Of a stretch of 64,000 nt of DNA, positions 1 to 7,470 are shown piece by piece. The first letter of the stretch is position 1; each line of letters opens with the position of its first letter. This DNA is from JAJECS01 sp965262745 (GTDB lineage Bacteria; Chloroflexota; UBA11872), in contig OZ253558.1 in NCBI GenBank assembly GCA_965262745.1, positions 1,302,001-1,366,000 on the forward strand, in the 5' to 3' direction. The notes under the pieces are model-generated. The model was not told the origin of the DNA and ran no database searches. It saw only the letters and a program-made list of their open reading frames with translations. Both the position numbers and the translations under genes were made by a program.

Positions 1-396
1 TTCGCGTCGCAATACGGGCTGCGCCTGATGGTGCGCGGCGGCTATGGCCGCGTCATCAACACCGCGTCGCTCACCAGCTTTCTAGGATTCAAGCCGATTT
101 CGGTCTACGGCGCGTCGAAGGGCGGCGTCGCGCAGCTCACCAAAGCGCTCGCCGTGGAGTTTGCCGAGCAGAACATCACCGTCAATGCCATCGCGCCCGG
201 CTATATCTTGACCGACCTCACCCAGCCGCGGCACGACGATCCGGTGTGGAACACCTGGATTCTGGGACGCACGCCGATGAACCGCTGGGGCCTCCCGGAG
301 GACCTGGCCGGGGCGGTGGTGTTCCTCGCCTCCGAGTCGTCGGCGTTCGTGTCCGGACACGTCCTGCCGATCGACGGAGGCTGGCTGGCCGGATAG
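1..396 (+). CDS. Short-chain dehydrogenase/reductase, C-terminal part (5' end outside window)
   Basis: The reading frame is open from base 1, so the N-terminal NAD(P)-binding part lies outside the window and 131 residues are visible. The classical SDR active site is present: a Ser in NTASLTS and the YGASK motif (Tyr and Lys), followed by NAIAPG and a C-terminal IDGGW segment of the kind found in FabG-like oxidoreductases. SDR enzymes of this type reduce or oxidise sugars, ketones or acyl groups with NAD(P)(H) in the cytosol; the substrate cannot be inferred. It converges on moaE with 15 bases between the stop codons. Confidence 0.9.
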   Translation, partial: FASQYGLRLMVRGGYGRVINTASLTSFLGFKPISVYGASKGGVAQLTKALAVEFAEQNITVNAIAPGYILTDLTQPRHDDPVWNTWILGRTPMNRWGLPEDLAGAVVFLASESSAFVSGHVLPIDGGWLAG

Positions 397-411
397 AGCG
401 CCGCGCCGGTC

Positions 412-843
412 TTAGCCGGTGCGCGGGCCGACGGATGCGGGCTCGATCCACACCGCGCCGTCCCGGTACCACTCCTTCTTCCAGATCGGCACGGTCGTCT
501 TGAGCGTGTCGATGATGTAACGGCAGGCTTCGAAGGCCTCGGCGCGGTGCGGCGCGCCGACCGCGATCACGACGCTGGCCTCACCAATCTGCAGCTCGCC
601 AACCCGATGCTCGATCTCCACATCCGTCAGGCCCCAACGCTCTTCGACCTGCCGCACGATGCGGTCAAGCTCCTGCAGCGCCATGGGTTCGAACGCTTCA
701 TATTCCAGCTTTACGACCGGACGGCCGTCCATGTTGTCGCGCACGATGCCGTGGAAGGTGCAGATGCCGCCGTTGCCGGGCCGCGCGACCCGTTTGGTCA
801 GCACGTCGGCATCGATGGGCTCGGGTGTCAGCCTGATGTTCAT
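412..843 (-). CDS. moaE: Molybdopterin synthase catalytic subunit MoaE
   Basis: A 143-residue protein of the usual MoaE length. MoaE joins thiocarboxylated MoaD to convert cyclic pyranopterin monophosphate to molybdopterin in the cytosol. Family landmarks are FHGIVRDN near residue 30, LEYEAFEPMA near 47, HRVGELQIGE near 80, APHRAEAFEAC near 97 and the C-terminal IWKKEWYRDG segment, which carries the active-site lysines. The start codon overlaps the stop of the upstream moaD by 4 nt (ATGA), so the two subunits are translationally coupled in the order moaD-moaE. The product would serve the molybdenum enzymes elsewhere in the window. Confidence 0.95.
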   Translation of the reverse strand: MNIRLTPEPIDADVLTKRVARPGNGGICTFHGIVRDNMDGRPVVKLEYEAFEPMALQELDRIVRQVEERWGLTDVEIEHRVGELQIGEASVVIAVGAPHRAEAFEACRYIIDTLKTTVPIWKKEWYRDGAVWIEPASVGPRTG

Positions 844-1145
844 GCGCCCCCCGAGACCGGCGGGATCACCGCAAGCTCATCGCCGTCCTCCAAGACCGTC
901 TGCGGCGGCACGAACTGCTGGTTGCGCGCGAACGAGACGTAATCAACACGGCCGGCCAGCGCCGGCACATCGGCCGCCAGCAGCTGAAACAGGCCGCGGG
1001 CCGTGGTGCCTTCAGGTACGCGCGCCTCGCGCCGACGCTCGCCCGCCGCCTCGGCCACCGAGGCAAACAGCAGCAGCGAGACCCGGATCGTTGTGCCAGC
1101 CGGCCGGGCATCCGCGGCCGCGTGCGGTGCCGTTGAACCACTCAT
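840..1145 (-). CDS. moaD: Molybdopterin synthase sulfur-carrier subunit MoaD, with an extra C-terminal Ala
   Basis: A 101-residue ubiquitin-fold sulfur carrier that is cotranscribed with moaE. The core runs from the beta strand RVSLLLFASVAE (near residue 20) through PEGTTARGLFQLL to GDELAVIPPVSGGA. MoaD proteins normally end in an exposed Gly-Gly that is adenylated and thiocarboxylated. Here the last codons read Ser-Gly-Gly-Ala-stop, so one Ala follows the diglycine. The N-terminus is about 20 residues longer than usual. A TAGGCT -10-like box lies 6 nt upstream of the ATG, suggesting a leaderless transcript. Identity is well supported by fold pattern and partner; whether it works without trimming is unknown. 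Confidence 0.88.
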   Translation of the reverse strand: MSGSTAPHAAADARPAGTTIRVSLLLFASVAEAAGERRREARVPEGTTARGLFQLLAADVPALAGRVDYVSFARNQQFVPPQTVLEDGDELAVIPPVSGGA

Positions 1146-1151
1146 GCTTCG

Positions 1152-1157
1152 AGCCTA
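1152..1157 (-). promoter_or_regulatory. Candidate -10 box for a leaderless moaDE transcript
   Basis: Read on the minus strand this is TAGGCT, followed by 6 nt and then the moaD ATG. The hexamer matches the TAnnnT form of bacterial -10 elements, and the spacing would put transcription start at or next to the start codon. The same TAGGCT-6 nt-start arrangement occurs at 46118-46130. No clear -35 box is visible. Confidence 0.4.
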
Positions 1158-1241
1158 GCAATCCCGACACGGCTGCATGGACCAGCCTCTGCCGTGGGGC
1201 TGTGCGACCATCGCGGCGATCCTAGTTGCTAATCGATTTCA

Positions 1242-1772
1242 ATGCCGCACGGACACACGGGGTCTCACTCGACCCAAGAGCACCGGCACGAATCAGAACA
1301 GATCGGGTCGGTCCAATGTGCCGTGCTTGTCATCAGCGACTCGCGCACGGAACGCACTGATCGCTCCGGGCGCACCGCCGAGCGGCTCATCGCCGACGGC
1401 GGCCACACGGTCGTCCACCGCGATCTCGTAGCGAACGACGCGGGCCTGATTCGCGGCGCGATCGACGCCGCACTCGCCGCGGGCGCCCAGTTCGTGTTCT
1501 GCACGGGCGGCACCGGCCTGGGTGACCGCGATATCACCGTGGACACGGTGACGCCGATGCTCGACAAGGTGCTCGACGGCTACGGCGAGTGGTTTCGTCG
1601 GGCAAGCTGGGATCAGATCGGCCCCGCGGCCGTGATGTCGCGGGCCGTCGCGGGCAAGCTTGGGCGGGCACTGATCGTCTGCTCACCCGGCTCGACGGCC
1701 GCGGTCGAGCTGGCGCTCGGCGAGTTGTTGGTGCCGGAGCTGCGCCACTTCATCCGCGAGGTCTCGCGCTAG
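1242..1772 (+). CDS. moaB: Molybdenum cofactor biosynthesis protein MoaB/MogA family
   Basis: A 176-residue protein with the MoaB/MogA fold, which in MogA adenylylates molybdopterin before molybdate insertion. Motifs visible are AVLVISDSRTE (residues about 27-37), the nucleotide-binding FCTGGTGLGDRD (about 85-96), SRAVAGKLG and the CSPGSTAAVELAL loop near residue 145. The first 20 or so residues look disordered, so translation may begin a little downstream. It is divergent from moaDE, with 96 bp between them, and converges on def with 9 bp between stops. MoaB and MogA cannot be separated here by sequence alone. Confidence 0.9.
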   Translation: MPHGHTGSHSTQEHRHESEQIGSVQCAVLVISDSRTERTDRSGRTAERLIADGGHTVVHRDLVANDAGLIRGAIDAALAAGAQFVFCTGGTGLGDRDITVDTVTPMLDKVLDGYGEWFRRASWDQIGPAAVMSRAVAGKLGRALIVCSPGSTAAVELALGELLVPELRHFIREVSR

Positions 1773-1781
1773 GGCGCGAGC

Positions 1782-2372
1782 TTACGCCGCCTCGGCTTCC
1801 GCCTCCTCCGTCCAATCCAGCATCTCGGGCGGGATCTTTTCGAGGTCCAGCAGCGACTTCAGGTGGTCGATGAAGAGCACGCCGTTGAGATGATCATTCT
1901 CGTGCTGCACGGCTTGCGCGAAGAGCCCCTGCGCATCCAGCGAGACGCGCGCTCCGTCGAGCTGCGTAAACGCGACGGTGACTCCCTCGGCGCGCTCGAC
2001 GTCCGCGCGGAACCCCGGCAGTGACAGACAGCCTTCGACCATCTCGTTGCGCGCGCCCGTCAACTCCATTTCAGGATTGATCAACACGAACTGGCGGCCG
2101 GCCAGCGGGTCGTCGTCGTCCGGCGGGAGCTCCAGCACAAACAGCCGCGCGTGCACCCCTATTTGCGGCGCGGCCAGCCCAATGCCGTCATTGGCCTGCA
2201 TGGTGTCGAACATGTCGCCGGCCAGACGCACGATGTCGGGCGTGATCTCGGCGACCGGCGCGCTGCGTTCCCGCAACTCCGGGTCCGGTAGTTCGAGGAT
2301 TCGGCGGATCACCGGGACAAAGCGGAATAGCGCACGCGCGAGTCTAGCAACGGGCATCTTGGCATCTGGCAC
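1782..2372 (-). CDS. def: Peptide deformylase
   Basis: A 196-residue metallohydrolase that removes the formyl group from the N-terminal methionine of new proteins. All three family motifs are present: GIGLAAPQIG (motif 1, near residue 64), EGCLSLPG (motif 2, containing the metal-ligand Cys, near 113) and the HExxH metal site as QHENDHLNG (near 156). The chain has an N-terminal extension of about 20 residues before the conserved RILELPDPELR; a second in-frame ATG five codons in is an alternative start. It is divergent from the aminotransferase gene at 2450. Confidence 0.95.
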   Translation of the reverse strand: MPDAKMPVARLARALFRFVPVIRRILELPDPELRERSAPVAEITPDIVRLAGDMFDTMQANDGIGLAAPQIGVHARLFVLELPPDDDDPLAGRQFVLINPEMELTGARNEMVEGCLSLPGFRADVERAEGVTVAFTQLDGARVSLDAQGLFAQAVQHENDHLNGVLFIDHLKSLLDLEKIPPEMLDWTEEAEAEAA

Positions 2373-2449
2373 CCCCGGCGCTACCGTAAAGGCGTGCTCC
2401 CGGCGACGGCGATCCGACGCCTCGTTCCCATGGGCAAAGGCGGAATGAC

Positions 2450-3817
2450 GTGAAAGACCCCCGCTCGCACGACGTAGCCAACTCCTACGCGCTGTGGGAG
2501 CGCGCCAACCGAATCATCCCGGGCGGATCGCAACTCATCAGCCGGCGGCCGTACGCCTTCTCCAACGGCGTCGCCCCGGTGTATGCCCAGCGCGGCAAGG
2601 GCTCACGCATCTGGGACGACCGCGGCGTGGAATACGTCGACTACGGCATGTCGGTGACCTCCGCGATCCTGGGATACGCCGATGACGTCGTGGACAACGC
2701 CGTGATCGAGCAGATCGGCAAGGGCGCGACCTATTCGCTCAACAGCGAGCGCGAAATCGAGTTGGCCGAGTTGCTCATCGAGCGCATCCCGTGCGCGGAT
2801 ATGGCGCGGTTCTCCAAGGGCGGCGGCGAGTCGTGCGCCATCGCGGTGCGCATCGCGCGCGGCGCCACTGGCCGGGACGTGGTGCTGTTCAGCGGCTACC
2901 ACGGCTGGCACGACTGGTACCTGGCCGCCGGCCATCTGCAAGAGGGCGCGTTCGATCCCTTCGCCCTGCCGAATATCCAGCCGATCGGGGTGCCGAAAGC
3001 GCTGGAAGGCACCGCCATTCCGTTCCCGTGGGGCGAGCTTGAGCCCCTGGAGCGGCTGCTGGAGCAGCATCGCGGCCAGGTGGCCTGCATCATGATGGAA
3101 CCGATCCTGCTCGCCACTCGGCCGCCAGAGGGCTATCTGGAAGGCGTGCGCGAACTCGCCACGCGCGAGAACGTGGTGCTGATCTTCGACGAGGTCACGA
3201 CCAACTTCCGCTACGGCGCCAACGGCATCCAGGACTTCGTGGGCGTGGTCCCGGACCTGGCGTGCTTCGCCAAGGCCATCTCGAACGGCTACGCCATGGG
3301 CGCGGTCGTCGGCCGCCGCTGGGTCATGGAACCGGCAGCGGACATGTTCGTGAGCAGCACCTACTGGAGCGACCTGGTGGGCATCACGGCCGCCATCACC
3401 ACCCTCACCGAGATCGAGCGGCGTGACGTGCCGGCGCAACTCGCCGACTACGGCGAGCGCTTGCAGTCGGGCATGCAGGAGGTGTTGGACGAGGTGGCGC
3501 TGCCGGTCGAGATCTCGGGCATGCCGGCAACCCCAGGATTCACGTTCGCCGCGCCGTTCGATGCCGACGAATCAAAGAAGCTGAACGCGCTGGTGGCGCA
3601 GGAAGCCGCCAAGCGAGGCATCTTGCTCAACACGCACCCGCGCCACAGCTCGGCGCACGACGACCGCGATCTCGGCGTGACGCTGGAAGCGTTCCGTGAC
3701 GCGCTGCTCGTGACCAAGGACGCCATCGGGCGCAATGCCGTCGACGACGTGCTCGAGGCCAGCCTGGCGCCGGCAATCATTCCCCGGCCTTCCGTGAAGC
3801 CCCGCGCTTCGGAGTGA
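2450..3817 (+). CDS. Class III PLP-dependent aminotransferase (glutamate-1-semialdehyde aminomutase-like)
   Basis: A 455-residue fold-type I PLP enzyme. The pattern follows the class III aminotransferase group: NRIIPGGSQLISRRPYAF at the N-terminus, FSKGGGESCAIAVRIAR for phosphate binding, GYHGWHDWY (aromatic stacking on PLP), the LIFDEVTTNFR Asp, and the Schiff-base Lys in CFAKAISNGYAMGA. These features resemble glutamate-1-semialdehyde aminomutase and related aminotransferases; no other heme-synthesis gene is nearby, so a role in heme synthesis is not claimed. Start is GTG with AAGGCGG upstream. The stop overlaps the start of the first GNAT gene in GTGA, so the four genes look like one transcript. 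Confidence 0.85.
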   Translation: MKDPRSHDVANSYALWERANRIIPGGSQLISRRPYAFSNGVAPVYAQRGKGSRIWDDRGVEYVDYGMSVTSAILGYADDVVDNAVIEQIGKGATYSLNSEREIELAELLIERIPCADMARFSKGGGESCAIAVRIARGATGRDVVLFSGYHGWHDWYLAAGHLQEGAFDPFALPNIQPIGVPKALEGTAIPFPWGELEPLERLLEQHRGQVACIMMEPILLATRPPEGYLEGVRELATRENVVLIFDEVTTNFRYGANGIQDFVGVVPDLACFAKAISNGYAMGAVVGRRWVMEPAADMFVSSTYWSDLVGITAAITTLTEIERRDVPAQLADYGERLQSGMQEVLDEVALPVEISGMPATPGFTFAAPFDADESKKLNALVAQEAAKRGILLNTHPRHSSAHDDRDLGVTLEAFRDALLVTKDAIGRNAVDDVLEASLAPAIIPRPSVKPRASE

Positions 3818-4596
3818 CGTCCAAGGACTGGCCGCCGCTGCCGAAGTCCATTCAAACGCCGCGGCTGCTCCTACGGCGGTTCAGCCTTTCCGACGCGGAG
3901 GACGTGTACGCCTATGCGCGCGATCCGGAGTGGGGGCGCTTCCTTGAGGTCGAGCAGCCGTACGAACGACGACATGCGGATGCATTCGTGGCCAAGCAAG
4001 TATTGGCGAAGCGGCGCAAGAACCCCATTTGGGCCTTCGAGCATGACGGACAGGTCGTCGGAGCAATGAGCCTTTGGCTCGCTCGGCGAAGCTTGCGGGC
4101 GGAGATTGGCTATGACCTGGCGCGGCGGTTGTGGGGGCGCGGCCTCGCGGCCGAAGCCGTGTCGGCAGTGATCGACGAGGCCTTTCGACGGCTTCCAATC
4201 CGGAAGGTGACCGCCACCGTGAGCGCCGCCAACGTCCGCTCAACCCGGCTGCTGGAGAAACTCGGCATGCAGCGCGAGGCGCTGCTGCGTCAGCACTGGG
4301 TGCATCGGGGCCAGGTCCTTGATGAAGCTCGCTACGGCCTCTTACGTGAAGAGTGGGAGCAGCGCGCGGGCGCCGCTCCGAGCGAGCGGGACGCTTCGGG
4401 GTGGCCACCGACGACTGGCCGCCCCTGCCGGAGTCCATCCAAACGCCACGGTTGCTCCTGCGGCGGCTCAGACTTTCCGACGCGGAGGATGTGCACGCCT
4501 ATGCGCGCGACCCGGAATGGGGGCGCCTTCTCCCCGACTTCCCGCAGCCCTACGAGAGGCGTCATGCCGACCAGTTTGTGGCCTCGCACGTACTGA
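3814..4596 (+). CDS. GNAT family N-acetyltransferase, tandem copy 1, with read-through tail
   Basis: First of three head-to-tail RimJ/RimL-type acetyltransferases. These transfer an acetyl group from acetyl-CoA to an amine; the substrate is unknown. The GNAT core runs from TPRLLLRRFSLSDAEDVY to the YGLLREEWEQR end; the acetyl-CoA loop is the RLWGRGLAAEAV segment (near residue 108). It starts at GTG overlapping the aminotransferase stop. Where copy 2 ends with TGA inside ATGA, copy 1 has TGG (4402-4404, Trp197), so translation runs on out of frame across the beginning of copy 2 for 64 residues. That tail is low-complexity, Arg/Pro/Ser/Thr-rich and matches no domain. Copy 1 is the most diverged of the three. 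Confidence 0.8.
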   Translation: MTSKDWPPLPKSIQTPRLLLRRFSLSDAEDVYAYARDPEWGRFLEVEQPYERRHADAFVAKQVLAKRRKNPIWAFEHDGQVVGAMSLWLARRSLRAEIGYDLARRLWGRGLAAEAVSAVIDEAFRRLPIRKVTATVSAANVRSTRLLEKLGMQREALLRQHWVHRGQVLDEARYGLLREEWEQRAGAAPSERDASGWPPTTGRPCRSPSKRHGCSCGGSDFPTRRMCTPMRATRNGGAFSPTSRSPTRGVMPTSLWPRTY

Positions 4597-4994
4597 AGGA
4601 TTGGCGTGCTGAGCCCAATTGGGCGCTTGAGCACGAGGGCCGGGTGGTCGGAGGGGTGGGGCTGCGAACGGAGCGTCGGCATGCGCGGGCGGAACTCGGT
4701 TATGCACTTGCCCGTTGGTTGTGGGGCCGTGGTCTCATGACCGAGGCCGTGTCGGCGGTGATCGACGAGACGTTTCGGCGGCTTCCAATCCGCAAGATCA
4801 GCGCCATTGCGATCGCCGCCAACGTCGGCTCGACTCGAGTGATGGAGAAAGTCGGCATGCAGCGCGAGGCGCTGCTGCACCAACACTGGGTCCAGCACGG
4901 CCAGACCTTCGACGAAGTTCACTACGGGCTCCTACACGAAGAGTGGGAACGGCAGGCCGACGCCGCCCCTATCAAGAGGAGCACTTCGGGATGA
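4401..4994 (+). CDS. GNAT family N-acetyltransferase, tandem copy 2
   Basis: Second copy, 197 residues from a GTG at 4401, chosen because ATDDWPPLPESIQTPRLLLRR then lines up with the starts of copies 1 and 3. A longer frame reaches back to 4353, but that part lies inside copy 1. GNAT features are ELGYALARWLWGRGLMTEAV (acetyl-CoA loop) and AANVGSTRVMEKVGM. It is very similar to copy 3 over its whole length and differs by one extra residue in LLPDFPQP versus FLAVEQP. Its stop overlaps the copy 3 start in ATGA. Confidence 0.82.
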   Translation: MATDDWPPLPESIQTPRLLLRRLRLSDAEDVHAYARDPEWGRLLPDFPQPYERRHADQFVASHVLKDWRAEPNWALEHEGRVVGGVGLRTERRHARAELGYALARWLWGRGLMTEAVSAVIDETFRRLPIRKISAIAIAANVGSTRVMEKVGMQREALLHQHWVQHGQTFDEVHYGLLHEEWERQADAAPIKRSTSG

Positions 4995-5566
4995 CCACCG
5001 ACGACTGGCCGCTGCTGCCGGAGTCCATCCGAACGCCGCGACTGCTTCTGCGGCGGTTCAGGCTTGCGGACGCGGACGACGTCTTCGCCTATGCGCGTGA
5101 CCCGGAATGGGGACGATTCCTTGCCGTCGAGCAGCCCTATGAACGGCAACATGCGGACGCCTTCGTGGCCTCACACGTATTGAAGGATTGGCGCACTGGG
5201 CACACCTGGGCGCTCGAGCACGAGGGCCGGGTGGTCGGCGGATTGGGGTTGCGACCGGCGCACCGACATGCGCGGGCGGAGCTTGGCTATTCGCTTGCCC
5301 GGTGGTTGTGGGGCCGTGGTCTAATGACCGAGACCGTGTCGGCGGTGATCGACGAGGCGTTCCGAAAGCTCCCAATCCGCAAGATCACCGCCCGCGCGAT
5401 TGCCGCCAACGTCGGCTCGACGCGAGTGATGGAAAAAGTCGGCATGCAATTCGAGGCGGTGCTGCGCCAGCACTGGGTGTACCACGGTCAGATCTTTGAT
5501 TCGGTGCACTACGGCCTCTTGCGCGAAGAGTGGGAGCGGAACGCGAGCGCCGCCTCCCAACAATAG
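4991..5566 (+). CDS. GNAT family N-acetyltransferase, tandem copy 3
   Basis: Third copy, 191 residues, ATG start overlapping the stop of copy 2 by 4 nt. It carries the same TPRLLLRRFRLADADDVF opening, the WLWGRGLMTETV acetyl-CoA loop and AANVGSTRVMEKVGM as copy 2. It is the only copy with both a canonical ATG and a normal stop, so it may be closest to the ancestral form. The repeat unit is 587-590 bp and begins almost exactly at the stop/start junction, consistent with tandem duplication of a whole reading frame. It converges on the ccdA-like gene. Confidence 0.85.
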   Translation: MTTDDWPLLPESIRTPRLLLRRFRLADADDVFAYARDPEWGRFLAVEQPYERQHADAFVASHVLKDWRTGHTWALEHEGRVVGGLGLRPAHRHARAELGYSLARWLWGRGLMTETVSAVIDEAFRKLPIRKITARAIAANVGSTRVMEKVGMQFEAVLRQHWVYHGQIFDSVHYGLLREEWERNASAASQQ

Positions 5567-5602
5567 GACGACGCCCCGCCACACGACGCCCTCGGTTTCC
5601 GT

Positions 5603-5620
5603 CGAGCGCCCGCACGCTCG
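5603..5620. terminator. Stem-loop between convergent genes, possible bidirectional terminator
   Basis: Arms CGAGCG and CGCTCG (6 bp) flank a 6-nt loop in the 66-bp gap between the GNAT copy 3 stop and the stop of the ccdA-like gene. No T-run follows on either strand, so this is a weak candidate. Confidence 0.3.
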
Positions 5621-5632
5621 GCCGCCGTTCGA

Positions 5633-6499
5633 CTAGATGAACACGCCGAAGATGTCCGCGAAGACCAGCCAATACCAGATGAGGTAGGCCCCCGCGCCCA
5701 GCATGAAGAACGAGCTGGCGCGGTGCACGTGCGGCAGCGCGCCGCGCAGCCAGCGCGAGATGGCGTCGCGGAACAGCGCGGCGCCCAGCGTCACGGCCAC
5801 GATCACGACGCCCATGCCGAGCGAGTAGGCCAGGTATTGGCTGAGGGACTCGACGAACCCCTCCGTCGCCAGCGACCCGCCCACCACAACCATGAAGATC
5901 GGCAGCGTACAGCTGAGCGAGCCGACGGCGTAGGCGATGCCGAAGACGAACGCGTTGCCGATATTGCGGCGCGGCGTCACCTGGATGCGGCTGGCCGCAA
6001 GAATCCCCACATAGCGGTGCGAGACCAGCAGGAAGGCGCCAAACCCAACCATCGCGAGGCCGATGGCCAGTCCCAGATAGGGGAAGACCTGGCCGAGGGC
6101 CGACCCGCCGGCGGATACAACCGCCCCGAAGGCGACGAAGATCAGCACGAATCCCAGCGTGGCCGTGATGGCCACGCCGAGGGCGCGAGCCACGCGCAGC
6201 GGCGCCGCAATCTCGTTGTAGCCGGCTTCCTCGGTGCCCAGCTGGTAGGCGATGTATGACGGCAGCATGAAGAAGCCGCACGGATTCACGCTAGCCACCA
6301 GCCCCGCGGCGGCTGCAAACCCGATGGGAAGCGCCCCCGCAAATTCGGCGAGTGAGGCTTCGGCGTTTCCCTGCACCGCGACGAGCACGCCGATCAGCGC
6401 CGCGACCACCGCAGCCGGAATGGCATAGGCCAGGATCGCGGCGCCTTGCAGTCGCTTGCGCGGTGTCGGGATCGCCGCCGAAGCGTTGTCGCCGCTCAT
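5633..6499 (-). CDS. ccdA: CcdA-type cytochrome c biogenesis/thiol-disulfide transporter
   Basis: A 288-residue integral membrane protein of the CcdA/DsbD-beta family, with about 6-7 hydrophobic helices. The family carries electrons from cytosolic thioredoxin across the membrane to reduce extracytoplasmic thiol carriers. The two redox cysteines are visible in VNPCGF (Cys74) and LSCTLP (Cys197). Its start overlaps the stop of the adjacent thioredoxin-like lipoprotein (ATGA), so electron donor and acceptor are cotranslated. It probably keeps apocytochrome CxxCH cysteines reduced for the Ccm pathway at 28-36 kb. Confidence 0.9.
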   Translation of the reverse strand: MSGDNASAAIPTPRKRLQGAAILAYAIPAAVVAALIGVLVAVQGNAEASLAEFAGALPIGFAAAAGLVASVNPCGFFMLPSYIAYQLGTEEAGYNEIAAPLRVARALGVAITATLGFVLIFVAFGAVVSAGGSALGQVFPYLGLAIGLAMVGFGAFLLVSHRYVGILAASRIQVTPRRNIGNAFVFGIAYAVGSLSCTLPIFMVVVGGSLATEGFVESLSQYLAYSLGMGVVIVAVTLGAALFRDAISRWLRGALPHVHRASSFFMLGAGAYLIWYWLVFADIFGVFI

Positions 6500-7272
6500 G
6501 CGCCGGCCTCCGATGCCTCTTCCAGCTCCGCAACCAGGTCGAGCAAGCCGTTCTTGTCCAGCACGCCGTTCCAGGTGCGAACGATCGTGCCGCGCGGCGT
6601 GATGAACACGGTGGCGGGCATGCCGAGGATTTGGTAGTCGCGCAGGATGCTGGTTTGGAAGGTGGTCCCCAGCGGGTAGGTCACGCCGAGCTCCGACATC
6701 AGGTTGACCGCGTCATCGGTGCTGCCGAGGTTGACGAACGGGCCGACGTCCACGCCAAAGAGGATCACCCGGTCCTTGAATTCTTCCCATGCCTCTTGGA
6801 ATTCCGGCATCTCCCGCCGGCACGGCGGACACAGGCCGGCCCAAAAGTTCAGCACCACGGGCTTGCCGATCGCCAGGATTTCCGTGAGCGTCATGGTCAT
6901 GCGCCCCAGGGATTCGCTCGGTGCATAGTGCTGCCAGGTGAAATCCGGGGCTGCCATCTGGTCGCCGGTCGGGAAGCTCCTGAGGTCGGATTCCGACGAA
7001 GATGACTCTGTGGGCTCAGACGTGGCCGTGGCCGCGGGCGCCGCGGTAGCCGTTGCCTCCGGCGTTGCGGCAGCCGTCGCAGCGGGCGGCGCGGCAGCGG
7101 TTGCTTCAGGTGTTGCGGCAGCAGTCACTACCGGCGTCGCGACGGCCGTCGCCGCGGGAGCGGCGGCCGCCTGTTCGTCGTCTCCGGCCTCACGGCACGC
7201 CGCCAGTGCGGTCGCGGCCGCCACCGCCGCGCCGACCAGCAACCGTCGGCGCGAGATCCACCGCACCGGCAT
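6496..7272 (-). CDS. TlpA-like thioredoxin lipoprotein with Ala/Thr/Pro stalk
   Basis: A 258-residue exported thioredoxin-fold protein. I place the start at the ATG at 7272, because it gives a signal peptide with an Arg-Arg motif (SRRRLLVG, residues 7-14) and a lipobox LAAC with Cys26; the frame continues upstream without coding character. Residues about 32-92 are a low-complexity stalk of repeated ATPEATAAA-type units. The thioredoxin domain follows, with active site WAGLCPPCRREMP (Cys148, Cys151) and a cis-Pro loop in GMPATVFI. It is cotranscribed with ccdA and is likely the membrane-tethered thiol reductase fed by it. Confidence 0.9.
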   Translation of the reverse strand: MPVRWISRRRLLVGAAVAAATALAACREAGDDEQAAAAPAATAVATPVVTAAATPEATAAAPPAATAAATPEATATAAPAATATSEPTESSSSESDLRSFPTGDQMAAPDFTWQHYAPSESLGRMTMTLTEILAIGKPVVLNFWAGLCPPCRREMPEFQEAWEEFKDRVILFGVDVGPFVNLGSTDDAVNLMSELGVTYPLGTTFQTSILRDYQILGMPATVFITPRGTIVRTWNGVLDKNGLLDLVAELEEASEAGA

Positions 7273-7457
7273 CACCGTACTCACTCTCCGCTCCCCTCTG
7301 AGATTCGCGTCATCCAGGTTGCAGCGTTCGCAGGCCCGCCATCTGAGCCGATTGAGTAGCCCTGCGTCTCGACCACTGCCTGAGATTACGCCCTTGGCGT
7401 GTCTTCTCAGTGTGGAATACGTAGCAGCGCCGCGTTCGGTGTTCGCGTTGCCGTGGG

Positions 7458-7463
7458 TATATT
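7458..7463 (+). promoter_or_regulatory. Candidate -10 box (TATATT) for the thioredoxin gene
   Basis: TATATT lies 7 nt before the ATG at 7471, which would give a leaderless mRNA. The -35 position (7435-7440, TTCGGT) matches poorly. Confidence 0.4.
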
Positions 7464-7470
7464 CGCTGAG

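Larger units (their letters stand above)
3814..5566 (+). repeat. Three tandem GNAT gene copies, units of 587 and 590 bp
   Basis: Starts at 3814, 4401 and 4991 mark three direct repeats, each with the junction pattern CTTCGG(A/G)(G/A)TG(A/G). Copies 2 and 3 are the most alike; copy 1 has diverged more. The repetition is at the gene level, with no terminal inverted repeats or transposase, so unequal recombination is the likely origin. Confidence 0.8.

Noticed and set aside
686..712. GGTTCGAA-like text as a tRNA T-loop
   Set aside because: It is inside moaE and no acceptor or anticodon stems can be drawn; no tRNA was found anywhere in the window.
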